Source: Atherinomorus stipes (lineage: Eukaryota; Chordata; Actinopteri; Atheriniformes; Atherinidae). From it: a DNA stretch of 64,000 bases. Below are positions 12,201 through 21,890 of the stretch, piece after piece (the stretch's first letter is position 1; each line of letters opens with the position of its first letter). The position numbers and the translations under genes are program-made. The DNA lies in assembly GCA_023101725.1 (NCBI GenBank), contig JALJCO010001181.1, positions 266,800 to 330,799 of the forward strand, given 5' to 3'. The notes beneath the pieces were generated by a model. That model was not told the origin of the DNA. It ran no database searches and was given only the letters and a program-made list of their open reading frames with translations.

Positions 12201-15200
12201 TTGTTTGGTGTCCTAAAAATGTCAACAGAATCCCATCACACTGTAAATTGCATTTTGACATTTTTGTTGTCCTAATGTATCATTGTATGTCGAATTAACA
12301 AGCTTCTGGTATGTTGTCAAAAATTAAAATACTTCATCAAACACATCTTAACACACAAAAAAGCGTTCCATTCAACTCAAAATTTCAAGGCAGCCATTTA
12401 TCTCATATTTTTAAGCTAAACATTTTACAGGGCAGTGCCAAACTTAGTGTTGAAAGAAAGTAAGAAAAGTATGAAAGTATCCACATATAAGAATAATATA
12501 TGCAATTTATGTATAAGATATCATTACTAAGAATAATATCACCTTAGAGGTTAGAGGTTGCTGCATGTCATTTTCAGTGTTTCATAGTTTTACAGTTTTC
12601 ATGGTTTTATGATCATAAAAAAGAAAATAACATTTTCCTTGCTTTAAAATCTTACAAGAAGTTTTTTTTTTAACATTAGCTCACAGATCCTGACTTGATG
12701 TCGTTGTGAGATTCAGAGGATGTTTTACAGAAATAAAACATACCAAATCAATCTTTTAAAAGGTCAATATTAACTTTCTTTAAAATGCCCTTAAATTCAA
12801 TTTCAATTAAAGCAGAAATTCTAAAATATAGTCTCTTTTAACCACTAACATGTAGAAGTATCTGCCTTGTAAAGTATGTAGAAAAAGGACATACGTGGTC
12901 ATGTTTACACCAGACAGAAATAAGGCGGATACTTACAGTGTGCAGTGACGGCTATGACGGCGATAAGCAGGACGACACTCAGTGTCGCCAGACAGATGGT
13001 GGCAAAGCGGTAGGGCCCAGGGCCACTCGACCTGGGGGCCACTCTGACTGGGTACACAGGGGGATCTGGAAGAGACAAGTGCTGATTAAAACAATAACTC
13101 AGGTTTAGGTTTGTGTTTGCTTTTTGTCAACTCATACACTGATGTAAACATGGTGGTTTGAATCTCAGCTGGGGCCTTTCTGTGTGGAGTTAGCATGTTC
13201 TCCCTGCACATGCGTGAGCTTTAACCAGGTACAGTCCAAAAACATGGGTGTTAGGTTAAATGGGGACTCTTAATTGACTGGGTATTCTTCTTTTAAGCTC
13301 TCAAGTAATATAATGACAGAACTAGAGATACACCGATCCAATACCCTGATCGGATATCGGCTCCAATATTGACTAATTAGCTGGATCGAATATTGGATGA
13401 GTGTGGCTGATCCAGTCATTACTTTTTAAATTTTTTTTATTATTATTAATATCATACACAGCGATACAGTTACAGCGCTTTAGTCACTTCAATTCTATGT
13501 TGACAGCGCCGGTTATGTCATCACGCAGAGCAGAGAAGCATTATTTATATCTTTTTGCTGTTAATGTACACTTTATTTGTTCATGAATAATATAGTATAG
13601 GGATGCATGATATTGGAATTTTGGCTGATATCAATGTGCCTATATTTTAAACTATGTGGCTGATAACTGATATTGATACCGATATTAAAGCTGAAAAGCA
13701 CGAGCAGTTATTGTAAATAGCGTTTTGTTATCTGTTTTGGACACTTTGAAAAATAAGGGTGGGAAAAAATATTGATACACTGACATATCGCGATATTTTT
13801 ATATGCTGATATCAAAACGATTTTTAAAAACACAGTATTGATCTATTTCACTTACAAAATCTTGCAACATTTCAGCGTTCTTTTACAAACTCTCACAACA
13901 TTTGGGAATTCTTGCAAGATTTTGTTGGTAAAATAGATGGATACAGCATTTTCAAATGTCAATATGATATATCAGCATATGAAAATATTGTAAGAATTTC
14001 ATGATTCTCGCAAGATTTCGTAACAGAACAATGAAATATTGCGAGATTTCATTAGTAAAATACATTGATACCATGTTTTTAAATGTAAATACATAGCATA
14101 TGAAAATATTGTGATATTTAGTCTATTGATATTTTTCCAAATCCTAGTCTTTAGAAGTTTTAAAGTCTGTAAAAAATAAGTTTTTGAAGAAGTTTTTTTT
14201 TTTAATTATTTTTTTTATTTGACTTTAGAAAAGTGGGTTGATCGTTTAAATATCGTTTAAATATCGTTTAAATATCAGTGGGGTGGCTGGTGTCCGATAT
14301 TCAGTTTTAAGGCCAATATAGGCCGATACCGATAGGGGCTGATTATATCGTGCATTTCTATAAAATACATTTATATCGGTGTGAATTTGCTCCCTTTTCT
14401 TTAACAATGCTACATTTTTACGTAAGCCTGTGCCTTAGTAAGGAAGGTTCATTCATAAAGTAGTATCTGAAGTATTGGCCGAAGCTTAGCCCAGGTATTG
14501 GTATCAGATTGGATTGGGGAAAAAAACGATCGAGAATTTTTTGACACAAACAGATATTTAAATAGCATATAGGCACTTAGACCGTTCAGCTCATTTGTTT
14601 AATTACTCTTTCTTGGTTAGTTTCCATGTGTGCCCTGCAGAATAGGTGGGAAGGAAATGACCTTCTGACTGTATTATAAATCCCATGCCCTGGAGTTTGG
14701 AAATAATAAATTTTTGAGAGTGAAAGACGGCTGATAACAGAGGGTTTCACAATACCAAGAATTGTAAATAAAATGTTTTCCTAACTGTTCCTTGCAGAGA
14801 ATAGCTTCGCTTTGCTGTAGCAGGTCATCGCCACGTCTCCATGCCTGTTCCAACATCCCCTTCCTTTTCCATGTATTAATGTTTCTTGGAAAACACTATA
14901 TGAGGAGTGGGGAGTGAGAGGTTGAAAAAGGAGTGGGCGCATAGACCTATAATGTGTGTGGTATTGTGCTGTAGTTCGATTTGGTTTGTGGTTTTGAAAT
15001 AGTTTTTTCCTAAAAAAAGTGTTTGTTAAATTGTAGTAAACATCATTGACCTTGAAAAGACCCCCCTAGTACGGCTCTTAGTCAAAAGACGATCATGCCT
15101 AGCTAGTTGATATATAGTTATGATGGTTTAAATAAATATGAGTGGGCTTTTTTTTTTGCTATTAGTGTTTGTATTAGGGCTGATACTGTAGGGTGGGCGA

Positions 15201-17082
15201 TTGGATAAAAAATGTATCAAGATAATTTATTTTTTTTATGGTAAAATAAGGACTATAAAATAAGTATTTTAGTATTATAATTCTGAGAGCCTAAAAAAAA
15301 GGCTAAAAAGAAGTAGATGTGTTGTGTGAAAAATGGAAGGGAAGCAAATAATAAATAAAAGCAATGTATACGATATTATTTTCATTTTTTCTGAGGAAAT
15401 GGGGATTGACGTTAAGCACGCGATAAAATGTCCTAGACCTTTTTAGCCAATTGAGGTTGATAGCTGAGGCGTAAACTGAATATGGGGCGACTGCATGACT
15501 CCAAATAATAAAAGAGGCCATGAGATACCTGAAGAGGCCTAAATATTAGGGCACGTAAATATAATAATACTAAAAGATAATAGGTTAAGAAGTATTTGTG
15601 AGTGGGGGTGGGCAACCCCTGATGGGAGCCGAAGCCGACATAGTAAAAGGGTGTAGAAAGAGATGCTATGTTTTAAGTTAGCGTAGGGTAACGGTTTTTT
15701 AATTATAGAGTGGGAGGTTTTGTGCTGAGGGGTGACCCTTGTTGAGTCTTTTTGACACAAAAAAAAGAATCCTAAACTGTTTTTTTGCACATGTTTGAAG
15801 TGCAATAATTAAGATGTTGGAGGAGGGTGGAGGTATGGTATTAGGGAGGCAAAAGAGAGTGTGAGATTATAATTTGTATTCCTTCTCCAGTTATATGCTT
15901 ATGCTTTGTTTTCTAGCTTATGTTGTGAGGAAGGAGATGAGCATACCGGGAGCAAAAGGACAAAGGGAAATAAAAGAAAAAAAAGGAAAAAAAAAAGAAC
16001 ACTAAAGCTATAAGTAATAAAGGGCAGGGTTAAAGGAAAGCAAAAGGGAGGGGTGTGGTGGGGGGTTGGTAAAGATGGTAGGTGGCGAAGAAAGTAAAGA
16101 AAGTCATGGGGTTGAAATTGGGAGAAAAAGAATGGAGGAAAAGTAAAGAAAGGGAAGAAAATAAAAAGAGGAGGAAAATGGGAGGAGGATTGGAAAAGGA
16201 GTTGGTTGTCTTAGAAAGGGCTGTGAGTTGGGGGAGGGAAGAAGGGGGATAAAGGTTATGTTGGGGGGTTTTTGTTTTTTTGGGTGGTTTTTTATCTTTT
16301 CACCCCTGTGTCCCCCGGGGTTTTGTTTTTTGGACTTTTTTGTTGTGGGGGGGGGTAAAAGAAAATAGAGTTTCTTGTTTCACATTGGGCACTTTGTCTT
16401 TGGGGTGGTAGGGAGGAGAAAAATTAGGTGAGAAGCTGTGCTTCACCGAGCTGAGTAAAGCAAGTTGTGTGGAATTTTGTTTTGAAATAAGTGTAATAAT
16501 CAGTGAAGCTTCAGCCTTTTTTCCTTTTTGGTTCTGGTTTCATTTTTAATTAAAAGAGTTGAAAACACTTCTAGTGTGACATTTTAACGCGTTTAAACAT
16601 TCACTTCAGTCATTTTACTAACATTTTTTGGGTCTATAATTTCCTAACTTTTCCTTTCTGCAGTGTACGTTATGAAGACTTGTCTCATGTCAGTGAAATG
16701 ATTTGAACTTTGGGGTTTAAAAAAGAAAAGAAGGAATAAATACATTTGGTACATTTTTTTTAAGCCGAATTAATTTGAAGAGAAAAAGAGAATAAATTTG
16801 TGTAAAGACCAAAACAATTAAAAAATAAACTGAAAACTGAACGAAATTATGCAAACATGCACTTTTTAAATGCCATTATACGTTTTTTGTCTCTTAATGT
16901 CATTGGAGCATGGATGCTGAACTTAAACAGTTTGAAGGGTTGCTAGTTAAAGTCCTAAACTTACCGCTGAGATGCACGTCTGTCTGAGCTGACTCGTATG
17001 GCTGCCCTCGTTTCCACAGGTTGGAGTACATGACACCGTGCTGGTTGACTATTTGACAGTGAAGAGGACCGGAGCTTCTCAT
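157..17082 (-). CDS. Type II C-type lectin receptor gene with ITIM-like tail (partial, five exons, 3' end outside window)
   Basis: Five exons with consensus splice sites join in frame (phases 1,1,1,0) on the minus strand: 17082-16965, 13065-12937, 11386-11216, 10875-10706 and 272-157. The predicted product of about 235 residues so far has a cytoplasmic tail of about 58 residues with VMYSNL (Tyr about 19), fitting the ITIM pattern. A transmembrane segment follows at about 60-80 (FATICLATLSVVLLIAVIAV), then a coiled-coil neck at about 95-130, then a C-type lectin domain from about 153 (CPTNWHLFNESCY, GHLAII, FWFGITDGE, WKWVDDTPV). The last lectin exon, with the second half of the ligand site, lies beyond base 1. 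An in-frame TGA precedes the chosen ATG. By family knowledge this resembles fish CD209/FcepsilonRII/CLEC4-like receptors; which one is not decidable here. The 10.4-kb intron before the last visible exon contains the LTR element. Confidence 0.88.
273..751. other. Intronic sequence of the lectin gene, left of the LTR element
   Basis: No gene seen. It holds a (TG)n run at about 414-433 and ends in TTCA, the left copy of the LTR element's target duplication. Confidence 0.7.
752..2671 (+). repeat. 5' LTR of the retroelement
   Basis: 1920 bp. It is nearly identical to 7913-9846 and lacks a 14-bp TA-rich stretch present there near 8456. A polyadenylation signal AATAAA lies at 2459-2464. Confidence 0.93.
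2677..2694 (+). other. Primer binding site of the LTR element
   Basis: TGGTGCCGTCCGTGCGAG begins with TGG five bases after the LTR end, as expected for pairing with a tRNA CCA-3' end. The tRNA was not identified by eye. Confidence 0.6.
2695..4062 (+). other. Retroelement 5' untranslated leader
   Basis: About 1.4 kb between the primer site and the gag ATG without a convincing ORF. It contains several near-repeats (for example CGCATTCC phrases at 3221 and 3368) and is more GC-rich than the flanks. Its role is inferred from position (packaging leader). Confidence 0.5.
4063..6531 (+). CDS. Retroelement Gag-protease polyprotein (822 aa)
   Basis: Residues about 20-110 are strongly heptad-rich (LEEQLYEARRKFEGIEKH), a coiled coil. 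Residues about 165-340 resemble a retrotransposon Gag capsid region (FDPQVHGAHDTRSYLRDIEF, HRLRQAFFG). Residues about 365-460 are basic and Arg/Ser/Pro-rich, without a CCHC zinc knuckle. Near residue 600 is a retropepsin-like core, ALLDTAADITLMS, with Ala in place of the usual Gly of DTG. It is followed by a typical C-terminal FLLGKDVIDRLLP. The ORF is open throughout, which suggests recent selection or a young insertion. No pol domain follows. This is a resident genomic element, described only. Confidence 0.85.
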   Translation: MTLAASLTNLSLQREALDVEQHALIALTEQAAQKIEELNTEISMFERHLESKQTRIQVLEEQLYEARRKFEGIEKHCNTLAGQLQSVTDELHAERMKVKDLENERKVGLPINLDVFGSPVHSGRLSPNNPFRDEGRTISSHRQDPPPRSLPLHHDLGPSDLELAKIAKNVNRFDPQVHGAHDTRSYLRDIEFHLRKYPHASVTDRIYLIKLTSSREVSRFLDRQPDSMMTNYDELCKALEEEFSSDLVQSGLTAAMLIKQGRSEPPQEYYHRLRQAFFGSQNYQDMESNSSFKSLFMNNLHPATSRFLGVLGNPMTSTTRQLREWAATAFQKHKQSKHQESGDVFSIDTKSHHLELEGTKTGPSLSDNSLKNRNQPRSKHSQRRESSQARWTDRDQHFSPREPQSPPGRKFPSQRNRQFQTGNSRNSYRNPPRERSPPPHYQNAGKSQETHNKFPEPDTRSSEKEELLSQDDINTLQSLLQKLSGKLKKEGPDILSISTVSKVSTGHPDLSCSPETQQVDKYDDSVNPDSATDSGTNPRRGGVTIPTSASDPIQTDKHTHADMVSATPPFQQLLCSLTEKGRQKKKFYLPLTLENMIKCEALLDTAADITLMSASLFHQLESAAHQACRNLKLQPCDLEARSYAAPNVTLSARALIQLTIGPKTLVHPVYISPLDTFSFLLGKDVIDRLLPLIDVKNLKMWTQVQKPLPLSPHDEADCGCYVLDAVKHNDTKSSVVSTLSKQAPQEEHALTDQTDRAEPTPILSLTTERDTFTSASQPSPMSEAASPPEPEGKLRFVQLTPAACQLADADHANTDHANTRPC
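6494..6964 (+). CDS. Short second ORF of the retroelement, overlapping the gag-protease ORF
   Basis: 156 codons in the +1 frame relative to ORF1, overlapping it by 38 bases across a CATGCTAACACTGACCATGC-type duplication. Proline/threonine-rich with no recognised domain, and it ends after a 9-G run. It may be a frameshift-expressed tail or just chance; function unknown. Confidence 0.35.
   Translation: MLTLTMLTPDHVSVPDCTETVPVIDHCHVSNQDENLNVLTVPPDKMAARDTVPKTLYPSQLSTRAPTLPNVCELAPYQVAAPAPTCDPPVLTHAGEMVLQTQADSSAQKTLVAVPSAQLVSGVVLCVPDSLPSLAALVRQKQGGGGDVRLANSRGT
6965..7912 (+). other. Retroelement 3' noncoding region
   Basis: No long ORF. A 7-G run at about 7081-7087 and the purine stretch just before 7913 are candidate polypurine tracts. 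In an intact element, pol would normally occupy this position. Confidence 0.6.
7913..9846 (+). repeat. 3' LTR of the retroelement
   Basis: 1934 bp, same ends as the 5' LTR. AATAAA at 9634-9639. The length difference is accounted for by a 14-bp insertion near 8456 plus two single-base indels. Confidence 0.93.
9985..10395. repeat. Decayed MITE-like sequence
   Basis: Contains GGCCGATA, CCAATATTTTAGGCC and GCCGATGTATCGG phrases typical of hAT-like fish MITEs. Boundaries are unclear. Confidence 0.4.
10706..10875 (-). CDS. Lectin receptor exon 4: first part of C-type lectin domain
   Basis: Acceptor TTCTTCAG before 10875 and donor CAG|GTACAG after 10706; 170 nt, ending in phase 0. It encodes CPTNWHLFNESCYLIS, then WYQSKVYCERQEGHLAII and PEEQ. 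The cysteines and the GHLAII strand are hallmark CTLD positions. NES is a possible glycosylation site. Confidence 0.9.
11216..11386 (-). CDS. Lectin receptor exon 3: coiled-coil neck
   Basis: Acceptor TTCCACAG before 11386 and donor A|GTACGC after 11216; 171 nt, phase 1 to 1. It contains LQEEKKQLQKEKEELL, a heptad-rich charged helix typical of the oligomerising neck of type II lectins. Confidence 0.82.
12937..13065 (-). CDS. Lectin receptor exon 2: transmembrane segment
   Basis: Acceptor TTCCAG before 13065 and donor T|GTAAGT after 12937; 129 nt, phase 1 to 1. It encodes PPVYPVRVAPRSSGPGPYR followed by a hydrophobic stretch of about 21 residues. Arg just before the hydrophobic stretch fits a signal-anchor (type II) orientation. 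Confidence 0.82.
13323..14520. mobile_element. Outer hAT-like MITE interrupted by another MITE
   Basis: Left arm TAGAGATACACCGATCC at 13323 and a right arm ending near 14520 (TATTGGTATCAGATTGG) look like inverted halves of one element in lectin intron 1. The second element at 13598-14360 sits between them. Confidence 0.45.
13598..14360. mobile_element. Inner hAT-like MITE
   Basis: Left end TAGGGATGCATGATATTGG and right end ATATCGTGCATTTCTA form imperfect terminal inverted repeats. The interior is AT-rich with many GATATT phrases and no ORF. No clear 8-bp target duplication was found. Confidence 0.55.
14521..16964. other. Lectin gene intron 1 distal part, C-poor and purine-rich on plus strand
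   Basis: No gene recognised. From about 14.9 kb the plus strand is poor in C. The stretch 15940-16260 is almost pure purine with several G runs, followed by a T/G-rich stretch to 16400. Short minus-strand ORFs here show no known domain. Confidence 0.5.
16965..17082 (-). CDS. Lectin receptor exon 1: cytoplasmic tail
   Basis: ATG at 17082, donor G|GTAAGT after 16965 (phase 1). It encodes 39 residues including HGVMYSNLWKRG. Val at -2 and Leu at +3 around the tyrosine match the ITIM consensus (I/V/L/S)xYxx(L/V). An upstream in-frame TGA supports the start. Confidence 0.82.
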
Positions 17083-20000
17083 GGAGTGACAGAACTTTTC
17101 ACTTCACCGCCCCTGACTTGAAACAAACCCGGGAGACAGTCGCACTTCCGGTAATGACAACAGAGGAAATATCAGTGGGAAAAAAGGGAAGCGTGGAGCT
17201 GTCACGCACAGTTTGAATAAAATAAGTAAATAAATAAATAAATATAATACGTTTTTTTTTTTTGTTTTGTGTTTCTTTTTTTTTGGAGAGTTGGGGCGCT
17301 TGCGGCAAGTGGGTGCGCGCGCGTTTTGGTTAAGGAAACAATTTCTTTCCTTAAAAAAAAATAGTTTGTGATATAGGAGTGGTGGGTTTTGGGTATTGAA
17401 GTGGGTGTGTGCGAGCTGGTGGTTCACGTTCTGTGGGGAGTGATATTTGCCGAGTGTGGCGAATGGGTGTGTCTGCTGGCGAAGAAGCGGGTTTGATTGG
17501 TTGTTGTGGTCTTAAAGGGTCATTTGGTGAAAATATTGTGTTTGTTATGTTGTGGGCTGTGTGTTGGTTTGTGTGTATTTATGCAAATGGTTGTTTAAAT
17601 TCTAAATTTGTTTTTGTTTATATATTATTTGTTCTTCTTTAAAAATACTTAAAGGAAAAGAAATTTTCTGTTGTTTCTTTAGTGAAAAGTAAAGGATTAA
17701 AGGTGGTTTAATGTTGTCCAGTGTGAGTGTAGTGTAAGTTGTCTGTGTGGGTGTGTGTTTCTTTTTTGTCATGTAGAAATGAAATGCGTTAAAAAAAATT
17801 GTTGTTGTTTGAGTGTTGGGGAGGAGGATTGTGGAGTAGTGCCGTTGTGGAGACTCTTTGGCGGGAATGTTTTCTATAGGTTGTTGTAGTTGTGGTGGTG
17901 TTGTTTTGGTGTACAGCGTGTTAAGTGGTGGGTGTATAAAGAAAATGTTTAAAGATTCGATTGTTTATTTCCTCTGGGTGGCGTTCTCAATAAGAAAGAA
18001 ATGAAAGAATGAAAAACTTTGGGGAAAGTTGTGCTTTTTTTTATAGTGTTTTTGGGTGTGGTTGTGGAGGATGATTCCTGTCTTGAAGCGCTGGGCCTGC
18101 TTGTTGTTTTAGTGTTGTGGAGAGGATGGGAGTGTCCCTCTTTGTTGTGGTCTTTTGAAATAGTAGGGAGGTTTCCCCAGAAGCGCTGGTTGTTGTTTCT
18201 TAAGTTGGTTTGTGTGGCAGAGATGTGAAAGTAATGGCCCCCAAGACTATAGAGCTGCAAATTGTTGAGCGTTGATGTCTCGCTTCTAAGAGTAGGTCTG
18301 CTCGACCTTGGGTGCTGTGCTTCAATAAGCTGTTGTCAGTGATGGTTTTGTGTTTCCCCCCAGGTGTGAGGCTGCTGTTTTGAGTCAAGTGCTGGTTTAG
18401 TGGGTTGCGCCAAAGTGCGGGGGCTGAGGGGTTGAGTGAGGCAGAGGGGAAGAAAGACAGAAAAAAGAATCTTTGTGCTTGTGCAAAAGATGGAAGGCAT
18501 CAGAGTTGTTGGGCAATTATCTTGAAAGTTTAGTGCGGTTCACTTGTGTGATTGGATGGAAATGATTAGTGCCCACTCCATAAAGTGCTTTGCCTTGGTT
18601 CCCTTTCTGATCAAATTTTTTTTTAATTTTTCTTTAAGTGAAATTTTCAAATAAAAGTGAGAGAAACGGTTGGTTATCTCCTCTCCCTTTTTTTGTGCAG
18701 AGGCCGTTCAGATTTTATAAGGTTTGAATTTTCTGCAATGTTGCTTGTTGACCAAAAGAGTAGTGAAGAGGTTGAGATATTTGTTAAAGCCCATAGAGGG
18801 AAAAAAGCTGGCTCTTTGCTCCTCGTGGAGCAGTGGAGACTTTGAGTGATAAATGGAGAATTTTTTTGTTGAAGGTGACTCTTCTTCTTTTGAGTTTTGT
18901 TAGACTTGTCAGTGATGTCTCATGTTTTACTGTTTCTTGTGAAAGGAAGGTTGAGATCAGCTTCTGTTATAAATAAGAGAACTAAAAGAGAATGGGTCTC
19001 AGTTTGCTAGAAGTGGAGACATTATATGAAAGATATGAAGAGGAGACACAATGCACCCCTATTTTTCTCCTGGTCAATTTTGAGATTTTCATTTTTTTCC
19101 CTCTCCTTAACATTTTTCAGACTGGTAAAAACATATAAAAATAAATTTGGGTTTTTTCTATATTGTCTGTGCACCTAATCCAATGCAGCTAAAGTTGCCT
19201 TTTCTCAAAATGAGTTTTTTTTCTTACTCCATAGCAGCACTACAGGCCAACGATTTTGCTTTGCTGTATTCTTAGTTTTACGAGGAGGATTTTTGAATCT
19301 AAGCTGATTTATAGACATCATCCAAAAATATGCCAAAATTGTTTTTTCTGGTTGTTGATATATTTGATTGAATAATAAAAAGATATCCAATCCCCTCGTT
19401 TTGTTTTTGAACAATTTTTTTGGCTGTATAACACCTATTTGCATATAAATTTAGAGACTTGCAATTGCATTACAAAAATGCGCCTTGTGAGGAATAACAG
19501 GAAGTTTCATGTGATACCAGTTCGTTAAATGTTTTCCCTATTTGCCTGTAGTGTCTCGCTTAAGGGACTTATGTGGACCTTATATAGTCCAAACATTTGT
19601 TCCTCTAAGTTACATAGGTGTGGTAGTTCTGTCTTTTAGGGAGGTTTTTCTGTGTGACCCCTGTGTTGTATATGATAAAGAGTTAGCTGTCTGTGGAGAG
19701 GAATATTGTCCTGCTTAGTGTTTGTGAGAAGTATGAGGGTTAGGGTTTGTCCTTTTTGTGGTCAGGCTAAATGTTTTGTGGGTTTATGTGTGGTTTTACC
19801 TTGTTTTTGTTTTACTGTTTTCATTGTGTTGCATTTTATTGTGTTGCCTCTGTGTTGTTTTTTTATTCACTGCTGACTTTTACTTTGTAAAGCACTTTAG
19901 TTGGCCCTCAGCCTTTAAAAACGTGCAATAAAAATAAAGCTGCATTGATGTTTCTTGTCTGTCAGGTCTTGCATATTTCTAATAAAATAATTACTCTGTA

Positions 20001-20731
20001 GTTCCGAAGAAGATGCATTTATTTGACTAAAAAGATGTTAATACTATAAAGGAAATGTGTCATTATAAAAAGTGTTTCTATATAAATAGTTTATTAAAAG
20101 GCCACATTAACTCAGAGACTTTGAACATGATGCTGAACACTCAAGTGAGAAATATTTGCTCTGCTGAACCCAGATGTGATGATGCTTCGTTTTCACTTCT
20201 TATGGAAATTTTTAAACAGAATAGAATTTTCCCATGAAGCTGATTTTTCTTTTTCTGTAATCTGATCATGGTGTGGTGGTGTAGGTTTGATTAATTATCT
20301 GTTCCAGTTTTCCTCTGTTTTTAATGTTGTCAACCATATAAATATCTGCTATCAACTGTTTTCACTCGTTAATATAATCATGAATATTCCCTTGTCTGTT
20401 GGAGTCACAAACATCATGACCTCTTGCCTTGTAGGCTTTATGTGATGCTTCATCTTGTTTTTATTTTCTTTTGTTGTTTCTCACATTAATTTGCTGTTCC
20501 TTGTTAGTAGCCTACGAGTTTCTGTCTTCTTTCTGTCTTATAGTTTTCATTATATTTTCTCAGTGGTTTTTGTTGTGTTTTGATTAGATTTGGTTTTGAT
20601 GACAGCACTGGGCTGCTGTTGTCCTGTTTCTTGAAATGTGATTTGGTTTTTTTTCTGGGGTGGTGTGTGTTCAGTGAACTGTATCAGTCTAGCAGCAGTC
20701 AGTTCAGTTTCTGTTCAGTCCGACTGAGGGA
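17083..20731. other. Spacer between lectin receptor and light-chain locus
   Basis: No gene supported. The first 1.8 kb (to about 18.9 kb) stays strongly G/T-rich and C-poor on the plus strand; the rest is ordinary AT-rich DNA. The lectin promoter must lie just right of 17082, but no clear TATA box was found. Confidence 0.5.
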
Positions 20732-20759
20732 GGTTTTTGTACGACTGTTTTTCACTGTG
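20732..20759 (-). other. 12-RSS of V A1
   Basis: Minus strand: CACAGTG, 12-bp spacer, ACAAAAACC. Both motifs match the consensus closely. Confidence 0.9.
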
Positions 20760-21277
20760 TGAACACATCCTTGCTGCTGATGTAGTGATAACTCTGACAG
20801 TAATAAACTGCAGCATCTTCAGCCTGAACTCCACTGATGGTCAGAGTGAAGTCAGAGTTTGATCCACTGCCTGTAAAACGATCTAGAATCTCTGATTCTG
20901 TGCTGCTAGCACAGTATATGAGGAGTTTAGGGTTTGTCCATCTTTCTGTTGGTACCAGGCTAAATAGTGGTCACCATCATAATAAACATCCTGACTGGTT
21001 CTACATGTGATGGTGACGGTTCCTCCCAGATCAGATGTCTTTGCTGCAGGCTGTCTCACTGTGACCTGTCCTCTGGACTCTGAGGATACAGAGACAAAAA
21101 CATAAAGCAGCTTCATGGTTTTGTGGGCTTCATTTCAGAGGGACGGATGTTCATAGAGGAGAGGAGTTGGATTCTCTGGACTTTACCTGTGAAGCAGCAG
21201 CAGAGGAGAGTCCAGATGAGGACGCAGATCAAAGTCATGTTTTTCATGAGGAGGATTTCTGTGGCTTCTGTTGTCAT
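20760..21277 (-). pseudogene. IGL V segment A1, single-base frameshift in FR2
   Basis: Leader exon 21277-21187 ([20 protein letters not shown] core), intron of 107 bp, V exon 21079-20760. FR1 [17 protein letters not shown], Cys [12 protein letters not shown] and [11 protein letters not shown] are intact. One A is then missing near 20929 (TTTAGGGTTTG where paralogs have TTTAGGAGTTTG), which shifts the frame and gives a stop soon after. Downstream bases still match FR3 and YYC in the other frame. The RSS (20732-20759) and octamer (21357-21364) look intact, so it may still recombine but cannot encode a domain, unless the lost base is an assembly error. Confidence 0.85.
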
Positions 21278-21721
21278 GAAGGACAGCTGTCAGTCATCCA
21301 GTCTTCAACTCTCAGGACTATAAACTCTCCCAGAGCACTGGAGCATGGTGCTGCTGATGCAAAGTGGCTCTCTATGGAAATGTTCTCACTTCCTCTGCAA
21401 CTTGGATATATATGCATACTGTATGTATCCTTTTATTTTTTTAATGCAAAATTATTTCATCATGAATTTTTATATAATATCTCCATAGAATATTTTTTTT
21501 ACAATAAAAGTACTTCCCATATTTTGGTGCCCAATTTGTGTAGTCAGAAATCTGTGTGTCTCCACAGTTAGAGGATTGTTACAGAATAAGTTTTTATGAC
21601 TGCAGAAGATGTTGAGTGGTGGAAGATGAATATGCTGTTCATCGTAAAAACGTGATTTCTTTAATAATCACATTTTTAAAAAGCCTCTCAAACATTTGTA
21701 TATTTATTCCTCAAATCTGTC

Positions 21722-21815
21722 TTGCTGTGCTTCAGCAATGATGTCTGACTGTTGCTATGGTTACTGAAATAAAAGTGATAAGTGAAAGACTGAAGAGGAG
21801 TTTCATCTCAAGAAA
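21722..21815 (+). promoter_or_regulatory. X-box/IRF-like module next to a decayed C exon
   Basis: GTTGCTATGGTTAC (21751-21764) followed by AAAAGTGATAAGTGAAAGAC and GAGTTTCATCT. It is clearly homologous to the modules before C2, C3 and C4 (33800, 45005, 62837). Function is inferred from motif similarity only. Confidence 0.55.
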
Positions 21816-21837
21816 GCACTCCATCCTCTGTCTGCAG

Positions 21838-21890
21838 TGGGTCCAATCCGTTCCAACGTTACGATGCTTCAGCTTCCAGTGAGGAGAGAA
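21838..21890 (+). pseudogene. Decayed 5' remnant of an IGL C exon
   Basis: After TCTGCAG (acceptor-like), TGGGTCCAATCCGTTCCAAC can be aligned to the start of C2-C4 (TGGGTCGAGTCGAGCCCACC), ending in TTCCAGTGAG where the genes have CTCCAGTAAAG. The similarity then fades. Together with the upstream module this marks a lost J-C unit left of cluster 1. Confidence 0.5.

Noticed and set aside
15180..15900. Possible nuclear copy of mitochondrial DNA
   Set aside because: The strand bias is suggestive, but no mitochondrial protein or rRNA could be recognised in any frame.
21123..21571. Plus-strand ORFs repeated opposite each family-A leader (66 and about 80 codons)
   Set aside because: They are antisense to the leader exon and promoter. 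Their conservation is fully explained by near-identity of the duplicated 5' block; no start context or domain supports a protein.
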